The notes: a model not told the origin generated them from the letters alone. 64,000 nt of DNA from Chitinophagaceae bacterium (GCA_023957125.1 JAMLHL010000003.1:248001-312000), one strand, 5' to 3'; positions 27,201 to 34,747 are shown, counted from the first letter of the stretch. Made by a program: numbers and translations.

Positions 27201-27484
27201 TGAATACCATGTTCCAGGGCATATTGTTCTGCAGGCAGACCGAAGGCATCGTAGCCCATCGGATGCAATACATTAAATCCTTTGAGCCGTTTATACCGGG
27301 CAAAGATATCGCTGGCGATATAACCTAAAGGATGTCCCACATGCAAACCGGCTCCGCTGGGGTAGGGAAACATATCCAGCACATAACACTTGGGTTTGCC
27401 TGTTTGGTGATGTACTTTATATACACCCTCCTGCTCCCATTTTTGCTGCCATTGCTTTTCTATCGCTTTAAAATTGTATTCCAT
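24209..27484 (-). CDS. leuS: Leucyl-tRNA synthetase with in-frame DUF559 nuclease insertion
   Basis: A 1091-residue LeuRS, well above the ~920-960 residues usual in Bacteroidota. All class Ia landmarks are present: HVGH (48-51) for HIGH, the WCEALGTVLANDEV zinc-finger-region segment, the editing-site threonine-rich TTRPDTIFG (473-481), the GYGTGAIMAVP motif near 556, KMSKS (865-869) and a C-terminal anticodon domain. Two extra pieces break it. Residues about 174-188 are encoded by an AT-rich palindromic repeat. Residues about 298-469, between GMEIKF and VYTTRPD in the CP1 editing domain, hold a DUF559 domain and its flanking repeats. The frame is intact throughout and no intein splice motifs are seen, so the insert is probably translated as part of the enzyme. 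Whether editing survives is unknown. Confidence 0.95.
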   Translation of the reverse strand: MEYNFKAIEKQWQQKWEQEGVYKVHHQTGKPKCYVLDMFPYPSGAGLHVGHPLGYIASDIFARYKRLKGFNVLHPMGYDAFGLPAEQYALEHGIHPAISTARNINTFRKQLDNIGFCYDWSREVRTCDPSYYKWTQWIFLQLFKSWYNRKAQKAESIEKLVEIFEKEGNANHPIPNLKFQISNLKSGIFAASDWKGFDEATQQSVLMEYRLAYCSYGEVNWCEALGTVLANDEVVNGVSERGGYPVIKKKLRQWYLRITEYADRLQSDLNTLDWSDAMKEMQTNWIGKSTGMEIKFPLSISPRRGEEMEENVAKNREKKEATPGFGYAKYKVGSGMSFENAKRMRKEPTEAERLLWSSLKGKATGYKFRRQHPIENSIADFVCLDTWLIVEIDGGYHDHPEQQKLDKERDAFLKEIGFTTVRFTNEQVMDNVEKVIKTIKDTCDAIKSAGAQKRAAAGSSSPLQGEAGVRVYTTRPDTIFGVDFMVLAPEHELVNQITTPEQKQAVEEYLTYVNTRSERERIAEKKITGCFTGAYATNPLTGKQIPVWISEYVLGGYGTGAIMAVPSGDERDHKFARFFNIPITNIFGALYNGDNAVMDKNVTIYDSGFITGLKVNEAAEQVMTWLEDNEIGERKVNYKMRDAAFSRQRYWGEPFPVIWKNGIAWPLDENKLPLELPHVDSYKPGPEGEGPLANITEWTVVPGGVRETNTMPGYAGSSWYFLRYMDPHNDEIFCDRKASDYWNQVDLYIGGTEHAVGHLLYSRMWTKVLYDLGYIGFNEPFKKLLNQGMIQGSSRFVYRVRGENKFVSAGLKEQYDTDQIHADVNMVDGVELDIGAFKKWRNGEYAQAEFILENGKYICGVEVEKMSKSKFNTINPDDLVAKYGADTFRMYEMFLGPVEQSKPWDTKGIEGVHRFLKKLWRLFYDEQKGRVWTQEQPSAEELKVLHRTIKKIEDDTERFSFNTAVSAFMIAVNELTDLQCHKKEILEPLLILLTPYAPHIAEELWHHLGNDSIVLDAAYPVFEEKYILESSKSYPVAINGKTRTEMSIALDATQQQVEELVLANETVRKWMEGKAPKKIVYVRNKMINVVV
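26077..26593 (-). mobile_element. DUF559 (Vsr-like endonuclease) element inserted in leuS, with flanking inverted repeats
   Basis: The segment encodes LeuRS residues about 298-469. Its core (residues ~338-442, bases ~26159-26473) is a full DUF559 domain: KEPTEAERLLW, YKFRRQHPI, IADFVCL, LIVEIDGGYHD and TVRFTNEQV. Asp380 and Glu391/Asp393 are the likely PD-(D/E)xK metal ligands. On the DNA the core is flanked by GC-rich repeats in inverted orientation. One lies at ~26074-26108 and is read as SPLQGEAGVR. The other, at ~26564-26596, is read as SPRRGEE and carries a perfect 8-bp hairpin (CTCTCCCC, loop TGC, GGGGAGAG). Free-standing DUF559 genes often sit near repeats of this style (recall). The Met at residue 336 could be the original start codon. 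No intein or intron motifs are apparent. Confidence 0.82.
26924..26964. repeat. AT-rich palindromic repeat read in frame within leuS
   Basis: The 41-bp stretch has TCCCGA/TCGGGA ends around repeated TTTCAAATT/AATTTGAAA words and encodes LeuRS residues ~174-188 (IPNLKFQISNLKSGI). The same words are found in non-coding DNA at 4941-4980. The site is a naturally variable loop of LeuRS, so the insertion is probably tolerated. Confidence 0.65.
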
Positions 27485-27562
27485 AATGTTAAAAATCCCG
27501 GATGAAGCCTGCTATTACCTGTTTCAAAAAATAATCGTCCGATCCTGTCGTTAAGTGGGCAG

Positions 27563-27600
27563 CAAAATTACGGAAAGCAGTCATAAAACCGTTAATTTTG
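27563..27600. promoter_or_regulatory. Symmetric divergent -7 boxes between leuS and ftsX
   Basis: The minus strand has TAATTTTG (27563-27570) reading towards leuS and the plus strand has TAATTTTG (27593-27600) reading towards ftsX. They form near-perfect back-to-back inverted copies, GCAAAATTACGG and CCGTTAATTTTGC, 20 bases apart. Both match TAnnTTTG. Clear -33 boxes are not visible. The rest of the 249-bp gap shows no gene. Confidence 0.4.
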
Positions 27601-27733
27601 CCGCGTTCTGTCCATTGCATAAGGCATAGAGACGATAAACGATGAGTTGTTTGAAAGTAAAAAGGTTGGATAGCGGCATTGTTCTGCAGGCAGTGCCGGG
27701 TGATTACGGAAACTAATTTAATCCTGTTTCATA

Positions 27734-28603
27734 ATGGAAATCAGTAAAACTTCTTTGAGAAGGGGCAAGCCTTCTTATTTTTTCAGTATTCTGGGCGTTG
27801 CCTCCCTGCTGATACTCATCGGTATCCTGGGCTGGTTTGTTATCAACGGCAGTAAGCTTGAGCAATATTTCAGGGGAAACGTGCAGGTGCAGGTATATTT
27901 AAGAGGTAATGCTCCGCAGGCAGATATTGACAGTCTCGTGTCTTACATCAAATCAAAACCGTATGCTTCCACCGTGGAGCATGTAACCAAGGAAATGGCC
28001 AGGGATAAATTCCTGAAAGACGGCAATGAAGACTGGAATAAAGTGCTTGATTATAACCCCTTGCCTGCAAGTATTGATTTCAAACTGAAATCGGAGTTTG
28101 TAAATAAAGACACCCTTAACAGTGTTACCGCCGATCTTTCACAAAATATTATAGTGAGCGAGGTCAGGTACCCCGATGAGGTGGTAAGCAACCTCAATAC
28201 GGTCGTGCGCAAGATCGGCTGGGTATTGCTGGGGGCGGTAACTTTACTGGGCATCCTGGTGCTGATCCTTATTGACAACACCATAAAGCTGGCCATGTTC
28301 AGCAACCGTTTCCTGATCAAAACGATGCAGATGGTGGGTGCTACCCAATGGTTCATTTCAAAGCCCTTTGATAAAAAAGCGGTGGTAAACGGCCTGGTGA
28401 GCGCCCTGATAGCCATTGCCGTAGTCCTGGTTTTTATAATCGGCGTAGAAAACTGGCTCCCGGAAATTAAAGCCCTGCGCGACTATGCCCTCCTGGCTGT
28501 TTTGTTTTTCTCACTCATTATTATCGGCATCGTCATCACCTTCATCAGCACACACCGGAGCGTTATCAAATATCTGAAGATGAAACTGGATGACCTGTAT
28601 TAA
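27734..28603 (+). CDS. ftsX: Cell-division ABC-type permease FtsX
   Basis: A 289-residue FtsX. A short cytoplasmic start (KTSLRRGKPSYFFSILGVASL) leads into TM1 at about 18-38 and a periplasmic domain to about 165, including SYIKSKPYASTVEHVTKEMA. Three more membrane segments lie near 167-187, 218-240 and 250-273, with the FNRFLIKTMQMVGAT-type coupling loop (here SNRFLIKTMQMVGAT) that contacts FtsE. FtsEX controls peptidoglycan hydrolases at the septum. No ftsE lies beside it, which is normal in this phylum. pheS starts 27 bp downstream, so the two are probably co-transcribed. Confidence 0.92.
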   Translation: MEISKTSLRRGKPSYFFSILGVASLLILIGILGWFVINGSKLEQYFRGNVQVQVYLRGNAPQADIDSLVSYIKSKPYASTVEHVTKEMARDKFLKDGNEDWNKVLDYNPLPASIDFKLKSEFVNKDTLNSVTADLSQNIIVSEVRYPDEVVSNLNTVVRKIGWVLLGAVTLLGILVLILIDNTIKLAMFSNRFLIKTMQMVGATQWFISKPFDKKAVVNGLVSALIAIAVVLVFIIGVENWLPEIKALRDYALLAVLFFSLIIIGIVITFISTHRSVIKYLKMKLDDLY

Positions 28604-28630
28604 AGTTTTTCCTTTTCTTATCTTCGCGCA

Positions 28631-29662
28631 ATGGAAACATTGCTACAAAAGATTGAAGGCTACCGCCGGGAAATAGAAGGCTATGTGACGAACGGCGCGG
28701 AGGCGGCGGAACAGTTTCGCATTGCCTACCTCGGCACAAAAGGACTGGTAAAAAGCCTGATGGGGGAAATGAAACAGGTACCCGCAGACCGGAAAAAGGA
28801 GTTCGGGCAAATCCTTAATGAGTTCAAACAATTCGCGGAGGCAAAATACAACAGCCTGAAGACGGTTGCCGGTAAAACCCCGTCTTTAGCAGCAGCAGCT
28901 ATTGACCTGAGCCTGCCCGGAGATCTTATACCGGTTGGAAGCCGTCACCCCATCAGTATGATGCGCCACCGTATTGTTTCTATTTTCCAGCGATTGGGAT
29001 TTTCAGTTGCCGAAGGCCCGGAGATTGAAGACGACTGGCATAATTTTACGGCTCTTAATTTACCCGAATACCATCCCGCCCGCGACATGCAGGATACATT
29101 TTACGTTTCTACCGACCCGGCCTGGCTTTTGCGCACCCACACCAGTAATATCCAGATCCGGGAAATGGAAAAGGGGGTTTTGCCGCTTCGGATTGTTTGC
29201 CCGGGAAGGGTATATCGCAATGAAACCATCAGCGCCCGCAGCCATTGTTTTTTTCACCAGGTGGAAGGTTTATATATTGATGAAGACGTTTCTTTTGCCG
29301 ATCTGAAACAAACGCTTTATTTTTTTGTAAAAGAAATGTATGGCAACGATGTGAAGGTAAGATTTCGCCCCAGCTATTTCCCTTTCACAGAACCCAGCGC
29401 CGAAATGGACATCAGTTGCCAGTTGTGCGGAGGTAAGGGATGCAACGTCTGCAAAAACACCGGTTGGCTGGAGATATTGGGTTGTGGCATGGTACACCCT
29501 AACGTATTGACCAACTGTAATATTGATCCGGAAAAATATACCGGTTTCGCTTTCGGTATGGGAGTGGAACGCCCCGCGCTGTTGAAGTATGGGATCAACG
29601 ACATCCGGTTGTTCAGCGAAAACGATGTGAGGTTTTTAAGACAGTTCTCAGGGGTGGTGTAG
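28631..29662 (+). CDS. pheS: Phenylalanyl-tRNA synthetase alpha subunit
   Basis: A 343-residue PheS with the N-terminal coiled coil (1-85), the HPISMMRHRIVSIFQRLGF entry of the class II core, motif 2 at VYRNETISARSHCFFHQVEGL, the RPSYFPFTEPSAEMD segment and motif 3 GFAFGMGVERPALLKYG near the end. A Cys-rich loop (CQLCGGKGCNVC) near 260-271 is, from memory, common in Bacteroidota PheS. The enzyme works as an alpha2-beta2 tetramer; pheT is not in the window. The gene is followed by a repeat cluster rather than an obvious terminator. Confidence 0.95.
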   Translation: METLLQKIEGYRREIEGYVTNGAEAAEQFRIAYLGTKGLVKSLMGEMKQVPADRKKEFGQILNEFKQFAEAKYNSLKTVAGKTPSLAAAAIDLSLPGDLIPVGSRHPISMMRHRIVSIFQRLGFSVAEGPEIEDDWHNFTALNLPEYHPARDMQDTFYVSTDPAWLLRTHTSNIQIREMEKGVLPLRIVCPGRVYRNETISARSHCFFHQVEGLYIDEDVSFADLKQTLYFFVKEMYGNDVKVRFRPSYFPFTEPSAEMDISCQLCGGKGCNVCKNTGWLEILGCGMVHPNVLTNCNIDPEKYTGFAFGMGVERPALLKYGINDIRLFSENDVRFLRQFSGVV

Positions 29663-29699
29663 ATAATTTGAAAATGTGGAAATTTGAAAATTTGAAAAT

Positions 29700-29968
29700 G
29701 CCGGCCATGATGAATGGATGACCTGCGGTCAGCACCCGAGGCACGAGGGTCGGTACCGCAGCTATACGAAAACATGAAAATATGAAAAGCGCCGGCCATG
29801 ATGAATGGATGACCTGCGATCAGCACCCGAGGCACAAGGGTCGGTACCGCAGCTATGCGAAAACATGAAAATATGAAAAGCGCCAGCCATGATGAATGGA
29901 TGACCTGCGATCAGCACCTGAGGCACAAGGGTCGGTACCGCAGCTATGCGAAAGCGTGAAAATATGGG
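29700..29968. repeat. Three tandem copies of a 91-bp unit
   Basis: Units start at 29700, 29791 and 29882, each opening GCC(G/A)GCCATGATGAATGG and running to a GAAAATATG-type end. Copies differ by only a few substitutions, mostly transitions. The period is not a multiple of three, and reading frames through the units carry no start or conserved protein, so the array is not coding. Inside each unit TGCGGT/ACCGCA (degenerate in units 2 and 3) and ACCC/GGGT words face each other around GAGGCAC, so each could fold into a hairpin. Confidence 0.9.
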
Positions 29969-29970
29969 AA

Positions 29971-29997
29971 GGGCCTGTCCTGAGCTTGTCGAAGGGA
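29971..29997. repeat. Dispersed CTGAGCTTGTCGAAGG repeat, copy 2
   Basis: GGGCCTGTCCTGAGCTTGTC continues into GAAGGG directly behind the third 91-bp unit. It matches the copy near 10035-10062 except for one or two bases. Confidence 0.55.
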
Positions 29998-30111
29998 ATG
30001 ATGACTGATCTAAAAAGTCGCCATGAGGCACAAGATAGCAATGCTAACGGAAAGCGCTTCTCATAGTGAAATCTAAAATCTTAAATTTCAAATCTCAAAC
30101 AATACATCCGA

Positions 30112-31083
30112 ATGGTTTTTGTTACGGGCGGCACAGGATTATTAGGCAGTTATCTCCTGCGAGAACTGGTCGCCCGTGGCAAAAAGGTGATCGCGTTATA
30201 CAGGAAAGATATACCGCAAGCCGGCTATGCCAATGAGGTGGAATGGGTAAAGGGGGATATTCACGATGTGGTTCTTCTGGAAGAGCTGATGCAACGTGCC
30301 GGCCACGTGTATCATTGTGCAGCGATGGTTTCCTTTAATCCCAAAAACCGGTTAGCCATGCTGAAGGTAAATGTGGAGGGAACGACCAATATCGTAAACG
30401 CCGCCATAAAAACGGGCGTTCAAAAACTGGTGCATGTGAGTTCCGTTTCTGCCTTAGGACGAAAAAGAGACGGCATGCAGGTTACTGAAGAATCGCGATG
30501 GGAAGATGACCGGAATAATTCCAACTACGGTCGTAGTAAATACCTGGCCGAAATAGAAGTGTGGCGCGGAATAAGCGAAGGACTAAACGCCGTTATTGTA
30601 AATCCGACTTTTATTTTAGGCGTTGGACAATGGCAAAAGGAAGGTTCCGCCGCTATATTCAAAAAGGCCTGGGACGCGTTTCCCTGGTACACAGATGGGG
30701 TCAGCGGATTTGTAGATGCCTCAGATGTTGCAAAAGCCATGATACTGCTGATGGAAAGTGATATCCGCAACGAAAGGTTTATAATTAATGCGGAAAACTG
30801 GTCTTTCAGAGAGTTGTTTACGGCAATGGCTACCGCGTTTAACAAACGGGCTCCATACAGGAAAGCCTCCCCCGAAATAACAGGATTACTATGGCGGTTA
30901 GAGAAGCTGAGATGTTTTTTTTCCGGAACGGAACCGCTCCTTACCAAAGAAACCGCGGATACGGCCGTCATCAAAGTGCTTTTTGACAACAGCAAACTAC
31001 TTAAAATGCTACCCGGTTTCACTTTCAGACCTTTAGCGCAAACGATTGAGGCTTATTGTGAAGAATACAAAGCCATGCAATAA
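30112..31083 (+). CDS. NAD-dependent epimerase/dehydratase (extended SDR)
   Basis: A 323-residue extended short-chain dehydrogenase/reductase. It begins MVFVTGGTGLLGSYLL, giving the TGxxGxxG Rossmann motif at residues 5-12. GDIHD marks the second nucleotide contact, HVSSVSALG the catalytic Ser strand, and NYGRSKYLAE the YxxxK pair. Active-site geometry is complete. It likely reduces or epimerises a sugar-nucleotide, flavonoid-like or fatty-acyl substrate; which one cannot be told. The start is the first ATG after the AT-rich repeat. It stands alone between the repeat cluster and a signal-peptide protein. Confidence 0.87.
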   Translation: MVFVTGGTGLLGSYLLRELVARGKKVIALYRKDIPQAGYANEVEWVKGDIHDVVLLEELMQRAGHVYHCAAMVSFNPKNRLAMLKVNVEGTTNIVNAAIKTGVQKLVHVSSVSALGRKRDGMQVTEESRWEDDRNNSNYGRSKYLAEIEVWRGISEGLNAVIVNPTFILGVGQWQKEGSAAIFKKAWDAFPWYTDGVSGFVDASDVAKAMILLMESDIRNERFIINAENWSFRELFTAMATAFNKRAPYRKASPEITGLLWRLEKLRCFFSGTEPLLTKETADTAVIKVLFDNSKLLKMLPGFTFRPLAQTIEAYCEEYKAMQ

Positions 31084-31215
31084 TTTAGCATCATTGTTGT
31101 TATTATATTTTATGTTGTAGCGGCTGAAAACCAGGGCGTCTTAACCCGCGACCGGTTAGGAACGCTTACATAAAACCGTTGCCTGCCGGTCCTCAGATTG
31201 TCTAATAACTATCAT

Positions 31216-32403
31216 ATGTTTAGAATTATTAAGTTGTTACCGCTTATACTCTTACCATTTTGCGGTTTGGGGCAAACGGGTTTTCGTGTAACCGGTAAAG
31301 TGATAGATTCGCTCACACAACAACCCTTACAGGGAGCCTCTGTGTTTTGCCAGAATACTACTATCGGTACGGTAACCAACGCCGAAGGTGTGTTCCGGCT
31401 CAATTTAAGCAATGGCGGTTACGACCTGGTGGTGTCTTTTATGGGCTTCGAAACACAGTCTGTAAGGATCAGCAACACGATGCCGGAATCGGCCGACCTG
31501 ACTATTATGCTGCAACAAAAAGAAAAAAGCCTTGAAGAAGTGGCTATCGTAGCCACCAACGAGGTAACAAACGGATGGGAGAAATACGGCGCCTTTCTCA
31601 CCGATCATTTTATCGGTAAAACAGAAAACAGTAAAGCCTGCGTGATTGAAAACCCCGAAGTATTACGTTTCTTTTACAGCAGAAAAAGAAAAAGGCTGAA
31701 GGTAACCGGAGATTCGGTGCTGGTGATTACCAACAAAGCGTTGGGGTATGTGGTGAAATATCAGTTAGATTCCTTTGTGCATGAATATGATAACGGAAAA
31801 ACTTTGTATGCGGGATATCCTTTTTACGAACAGATGCAGGGCAGCGATGAGGAAATGCAGGAATGGATGGAGCGGCGGAAAACCGCGTACAACGGATCCG
31901 TTCTTCAGTTTCTGCGCGCCTATCACGACAGTACCTTAAACGGCGACGGATACCGGGTGGAACTGATTACCGATGGAAGCAACGCCTCCTCCCCGATTTA
32001 CAATCCCTACGATGCTGACTATTATGATACACTTGATTTTAACCGGGTGGAATTGTTTTTCCCCGGCAGGCTGCGGGTGGCCTATACAAAAGAGAAGCCC
32101 GATCCGGCTTATCTCTCGGTCAACAAACTTCCAAAAAACACACCGGTACAGGTGTCCATCCTTGACCTCGCAAACGGGATCGTTGTTGAAGAAAACGGTT
32201 ATTATTACGACCAGAAAGATGTACTCACCCTGGGCTACTGGTCATGGGAAAAAATGGCCGACTTCCTGCCTTATGATTATCACCCCGAGACAGATACCAT
32301 TGAAAATATGAAAGCCCGTTTAAACAGGCAATCGGATGATGAAGAGCCGACCGCGGAAGAAGCTCCGACCGCAGAAGAAGAGAACACGGTAAACAATTAC
32401 TGA
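31216..32403 (+). CDS. Secreted protein with carboxypeptidase-D regulatory-like domain
   Basis: The ATG at 31216 opens a signal peptide (MFRIIKLLPLILLPFCGLGQ). A CarboxypepD_reg-like beta-sandwich follows (about 24-105; VTGKVIDSLTQQPLQGASV, then GGYDLVVSFMGFE), ending in an EEVAIVATN stretch like the start of SusC proteins, but no plug or barrel follows. The remaining ~270 residues (WEKYGAFLTDHFIGKTENSKAC onward) match a family of such Bacteroidota proteins of unknown function. The tail is acidic (SDDEEPTAEEAPTAEEEN). Probably periplasmic or outer-membrane associated. It overlaps the convergent acyltransferase gene by seven bases at the 3' ends. Confidence 0.8.
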   Translation: MFRIIKLLPLILLPFCGLGQTGFRVTGKVIDSLTQQPLQGASVFCQNTTIGTVTNAEGVFRLNLSNGGYDLVVSFMGFETQSVRISNTMPESADLTIMLQQKEKSLEEVAIVATNEVTNGWEKYGAFLTDHFIGKTENSKACVIENPEVLRFFYSRKRKRLKVTGDSVLVITNKALGYVVKYQLDSFVHEYDNGKTLYAGYPFYEQMQGSDEEMQEWMERRKTAYNGSVLQFLRAYHDSTLNGDGYRVELITDGSNASSPIYNPYDADYYDTLDFNRVELFFPGRLRVAYTKEKPDPAYLSVNKLPKNTPVQVSILDLANGIVVEENGYYYDQKDVLTLGYWSWEKMADFLPYDYHPETDTIENMKARLNRQSDDEEPTAEEAPTAEEENTVNNY

Positions 32404-33350
32404 TCCTTGTTTTCCATCACCTTTTTCCATAGTTCAGGGATCCGCTTTATCCAGATCAACTCTCTTTTTTTAATCGTAGCTTCAATTGCCGGCGTACCAA
32501 AATAAATTTGATCTCTTTTTAAAGAACCGGGTACACCGCTTTGAGCAAGCACAGTTACATTGTCTTCAATAACCAGCGTTTTATTGATTCCCACCTGCCC
32601 CCATAAGGTTACCCCATTTCCTATCTCCACCCCACCCGCTATAGCTACCTGGGCGGCAAGCAGGCAGTTTTTCCCGATGATCGTATCATGCCCGATATGC
32701 ACCATATTGTCTATTTTGGTTCCCTGCCCGATAATGGTATCATGTGTTACTCCCCGGTCTATCGTACAGCCGGCTCCTATCTCCACATCGTTTTCTATCA
32801 CCACCCGGCCGCAACTGACCATTCGCTTATACCACACCTCACGGTTCTTTTTTTTGTTGTAATAAAATGCGTCCGAGCCAATAACGGTGCCGGACTGGAT
32901 GACAACATTATTGCCGATCCGGCAATGATCCATTATCGTAACATTGGGACCAATGAAACAATTGTCGCCGATAACCACTTCATGCCCGATAACCACTCCG
33001 GGGTTCAAAATGGTATGCTTACCCCAGACTGCAGAGTCGCTGATCGCCTTCGTTAACGGCTGGTAGGGTCTGAAGTGCCGGACTATGGTAAGATAAGCTT
33101 CAAAAGGATTTTCAGTGATCAGCAAACTCTTCTCTTCGGGAAAATTGGTTTTGTTATTAATGATGATACAGCTTGCCGGGGATTGAATACACTGATCATA
33201 ATATTTGGGATGATCTACAAATACAATATCTCCCGGTTCTACCCGGTGGATCTCATTAATACCCGTTACAGAAGCGTTAATATTACCAATGGCATCGGCG
33301 TTGATCAGGGAGGCGATCCATTGAACAGAAACCGGGGATGGAAATTTCAT
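32397..33350 (-). CDS. LpxD-like UDP-3-O-acylglucosamine N-acyltransferase family protein
   Basis: A 317-residue left-handed beta-helix protein. The N-terminal ~100 residues hold the LpxD-type nucleotide-binding domain (IHRVEPGDIVFVDHPKYYDQ). From about 108 to 275 there are hexapeptide repeats (GVVIGHEVVIGDNCFIGPN, then GNNVVIQSGTVIGSDAFYY). The catalytic-type His is in VHIGHDTIIGKN. LpxD adds the second acyl chain in lipid A synthesis. Bacteroidota often carry more than one such protein, and no lpxA or lpxC is adjacent, so this may be a paralogue. A well-formed promoter lies immediately upstream. Confidence 0.82.
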   Translation of the reverse strand: MKFPSPVSVQWIASLINADAIGNINASVTGINEIHRVEPGDIVFVDHPKYYDQCIQSPASCIIINNKTNFPEEKSLLITENPFEAYLTIVRHFRPYQPLTKAISDSAVWGKHTILNPGVVIGHEVVIGDNCFIGPNVTIMDHCRIGNNVVIQSGTVIGSDAFYYNKKKNREVWYKRMVSCGRVVIENDVEIGAGCTIDRGVTHDTIIGQGTKIDNMVHIGHDTIIGKNCLLAAQVAIAGGVEIGNGVTLWGQVGINKTLVIEDNVTVLAQSGVPGSLKRDQIYFGTPAIEATIKKRELIWIKRIPELWKKVMENKDQ

Positions 33351-33364
33351 GACGAGCGTTTTGG

Positions 33365-33397
33365 CAAAAGTAAAACAGCCGTTACAACTTTGGCAAA
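33365..33397 (-). promoter_or_regulatory. Promoter of the LpxD-like gene
   Basis: On the minus strand TTTG (33394-33397) is followed after 21 bases by TACTTTTG (33365-33372), matching the Bacteroidota TTTG / TAnnTTTG arrangement. Transcription would start only a few bases from the ATG at 33350, giving a very short leader. Confidence 0.55.
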
Positions 33398-33748
33398 CTA
33401 AGTTAATATTAAAAAGATCATGCGGTTGGCTTTGTCGTTAAAACGCTTGCTGGCAGGAAACGCAGATGCAGCAATGGGTTTGCAAAATAAAAAAGCGGGT
33501 GCATGCATTTAAAAAATGGCGGAAAAGAAAATTGTTTTTTAGGTTTAGCGTTTAAAAGCGCCGGCAAAAAAATAACGGGGTTACACTTTTACGCTCCGAA
33601 GAAATTTTAAAACCCCTGATATCCACAATGAGGTGTTTAAAAATGTGTATAAAAATTAATCGAATTTTTTTCTTGTTAGAAAAAATTATTTTTAATATTG
33701 TGTTGGGAATTTTTTTCCCGGTACTTATTAACCCATCCATATAATGAA

Positions 33749-33776
33749 GTCTCCTGCAAAAACAGGAGGCTTTTTT
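33749..33776 (+). terminator. Intrinsic terminator with no gene directly upstream
   Basis: GTCTCCTG, loop CAAAAA and CAGGAGGC form an 8-bp stem (one G-U), followed by six T residues. No plus-strand gene precedes it within the region, so it ends either a short untranslated RNA or a leader of yicC. A CCTCCTCT stretch at about 33805-33813 could pair with the AGGAGG arm as an alternative structure. Confidence 0.7.
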
Positions 33777-33862
33777 ATTAGTAAAAAAATTTAACCCTTG
33801 ACCACCTCCTCTCTCAACTCTTCGGAAAATCAATTACCTTGCTTTCTAAACGTATTGAAGAT

Positions 33863-34738
33863 ATGCTGAAGTCTATGACTGGTTTTGGACGCGCAGAACA
33901 AACGATCGGGAATAAAGCTTTTTTGGTGGAGATTAAATCGCTGAACGGAAAACAGTTGGAAATATCACTGAAGATGCCCTCTCTGCTCCGGCCTTATGAA
34001 TTTGATATCCGGAATTTGCTGTCGGAGCGTCTCCTCAGAGGAAGTATTGAATGTGCGATTACCCTAAAGCAAAACGGCGCCGCCAAACCGGTTGTCATAA
34101 ACACGGAATTGGCCAAAGCGTATTACCAGACTTTGGCAGAGTTGGCCGAACACCTTCACCTGGACACGGGTTCTGTTTTAAGTTCGTTATTAAAGCTGCC
34201 GGAAGTAGTGGCGCCCTCCACCGAAGTGTTGGAAGAAAAGGAATGGGAAGATTTCAGGGAGATCTTGCTCAACGCTATTCAGCACATCAATGCCCACAGG
34301 GAAAATGAAGGCGCAGTACTCGAAAAAGACCTTGCGCTGCGGATCTCCAATATTCAGCATTTGCAAAAAGAAGTTGCCGGACTGGAGCCTTTGCGTCAGC
34401 AAAAGATAAGGGAAGGACTGGTGAAACTGCTGGAAGAAAAGGTCGGTAAGGATAAATATGACACGAACCGGCTCGAACAGGAATTGATTTATTATATTGA
34501 GAAGATAGATATCAGCGAAGAACAGGTAAGGCTTAAAAATCACTGCGATTATTTTAGCACTCTGCTTAAAGAAAAAGAAGAGGCAAAAGGCAAGAAACTT
34601 TCTTTTATCTTGCAGGAAATAGGACGGGAAATTAACACTACCGGCGCCAAGGCCTACGACGCAACCATTCAAAAATGTGTGGTGCAGATGAAAGACGAAC
34701 TGGAAAAGGCCAAGGAACAGGTTCTAAATGTTTTGTAA
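33863..34738 (+). CDS. yicC: YicC family endoribonuclease-like protein
   Basis: I start at ATG 33863, giving the invariant opening MLKSMTGFGRAE. An in-frame codon at 33839 would add eight non-conserved residues. The 291-residue product has the YicC N-terminal domain (KSLNGKQLEISLKMP, then RGSIECAITLKQNG) and the DUF1732 C-terminus (NRLEQELIYYIEKIDISEE, GKKLSFILQEIGREINTTG). E. coli YicC is an RNase linked to small-RNA decay. In many genomes gmk follows yicC; here gldH follows nine bases later. Confidence 0.93.
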   Translation: MLKSMTGFGRAEQTIGNKAFLVEIKSLNGKQLEISLKMPSLLRPYEFDIRNLLSERLLRGSIECAITLKQNGAAKPVVINTELAKAYYQTLAELAEHLHLDTGSVLSSLLKLPEVVAPSTEVLEEKEWEDFREILLNAIQHINAHRENEGAVLEKDLALRISNIQHLQKEVAGLEPLRQQKIREGLVKLLEEKVGKDKYDTNRLEQELIYYIEKIDISEEQVRLKNHCDYFSTLLKEKEEAKGKKLSFILQEIGREINTTGAKAYDATIQKCVVQMKDELEKAKEQVLNVL

Positions 34739-34747
34739 GTAAAATAT

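Larger units (their letters stand above)
29663..30111. other. Gene-free gap of 449 bp filled with repeats
   Basis: In order: AT-rich AAATTTGAAAATTTGAAAA (29666-29698), three 91-bp tandem units (29700-~29968), a CTGAGCTTGTCGAAGG dispersed repeat (~29971-29997), a short partial echo of the tandem unit (CCATGAGGCACAAG, 30021-30034) and an AT-rich AAATCTTAAATTTCAAATC stretch (30071-30098). No gene is supported. Confidence 0.8.
33351..33862. other. Gene-free 512-bp region with an isolated terminator
   Basis: The region contains the lpxD-like promoter at its left end, an AT-rich tract with a weak plus-strand promoter-like pair (CTTG 33672-33675 and TAATATTG 33693-33700), then GGGAATTTTTTTCCC and the hairpin terminator at 33749-33776. 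The yicC start is 85 bases further. No protein-coding gene is supported. A small RNA or a yicC leader is possible. Confidence 0.6.

Noticed and set aside
29700..29968. CRISPR array
   Set aside because: Units are 91 bp and contiguous, without unique spacers; no cas genes nearby.
29762..30041. Repeated minus-strand reading frames with CGTD.CASGADRRSSIHH strings
   Set aside because: They are readings of the 91-bp tandem units, whose period is not a multiple of three; no stable protein or start signal.
33552..33833. 93-codon minus-strand open frame in the lpxD-yicC gap
   Set aside because: Composition is AT-rich and non-protein-like, it overlaps the terminator and no domain is seen.
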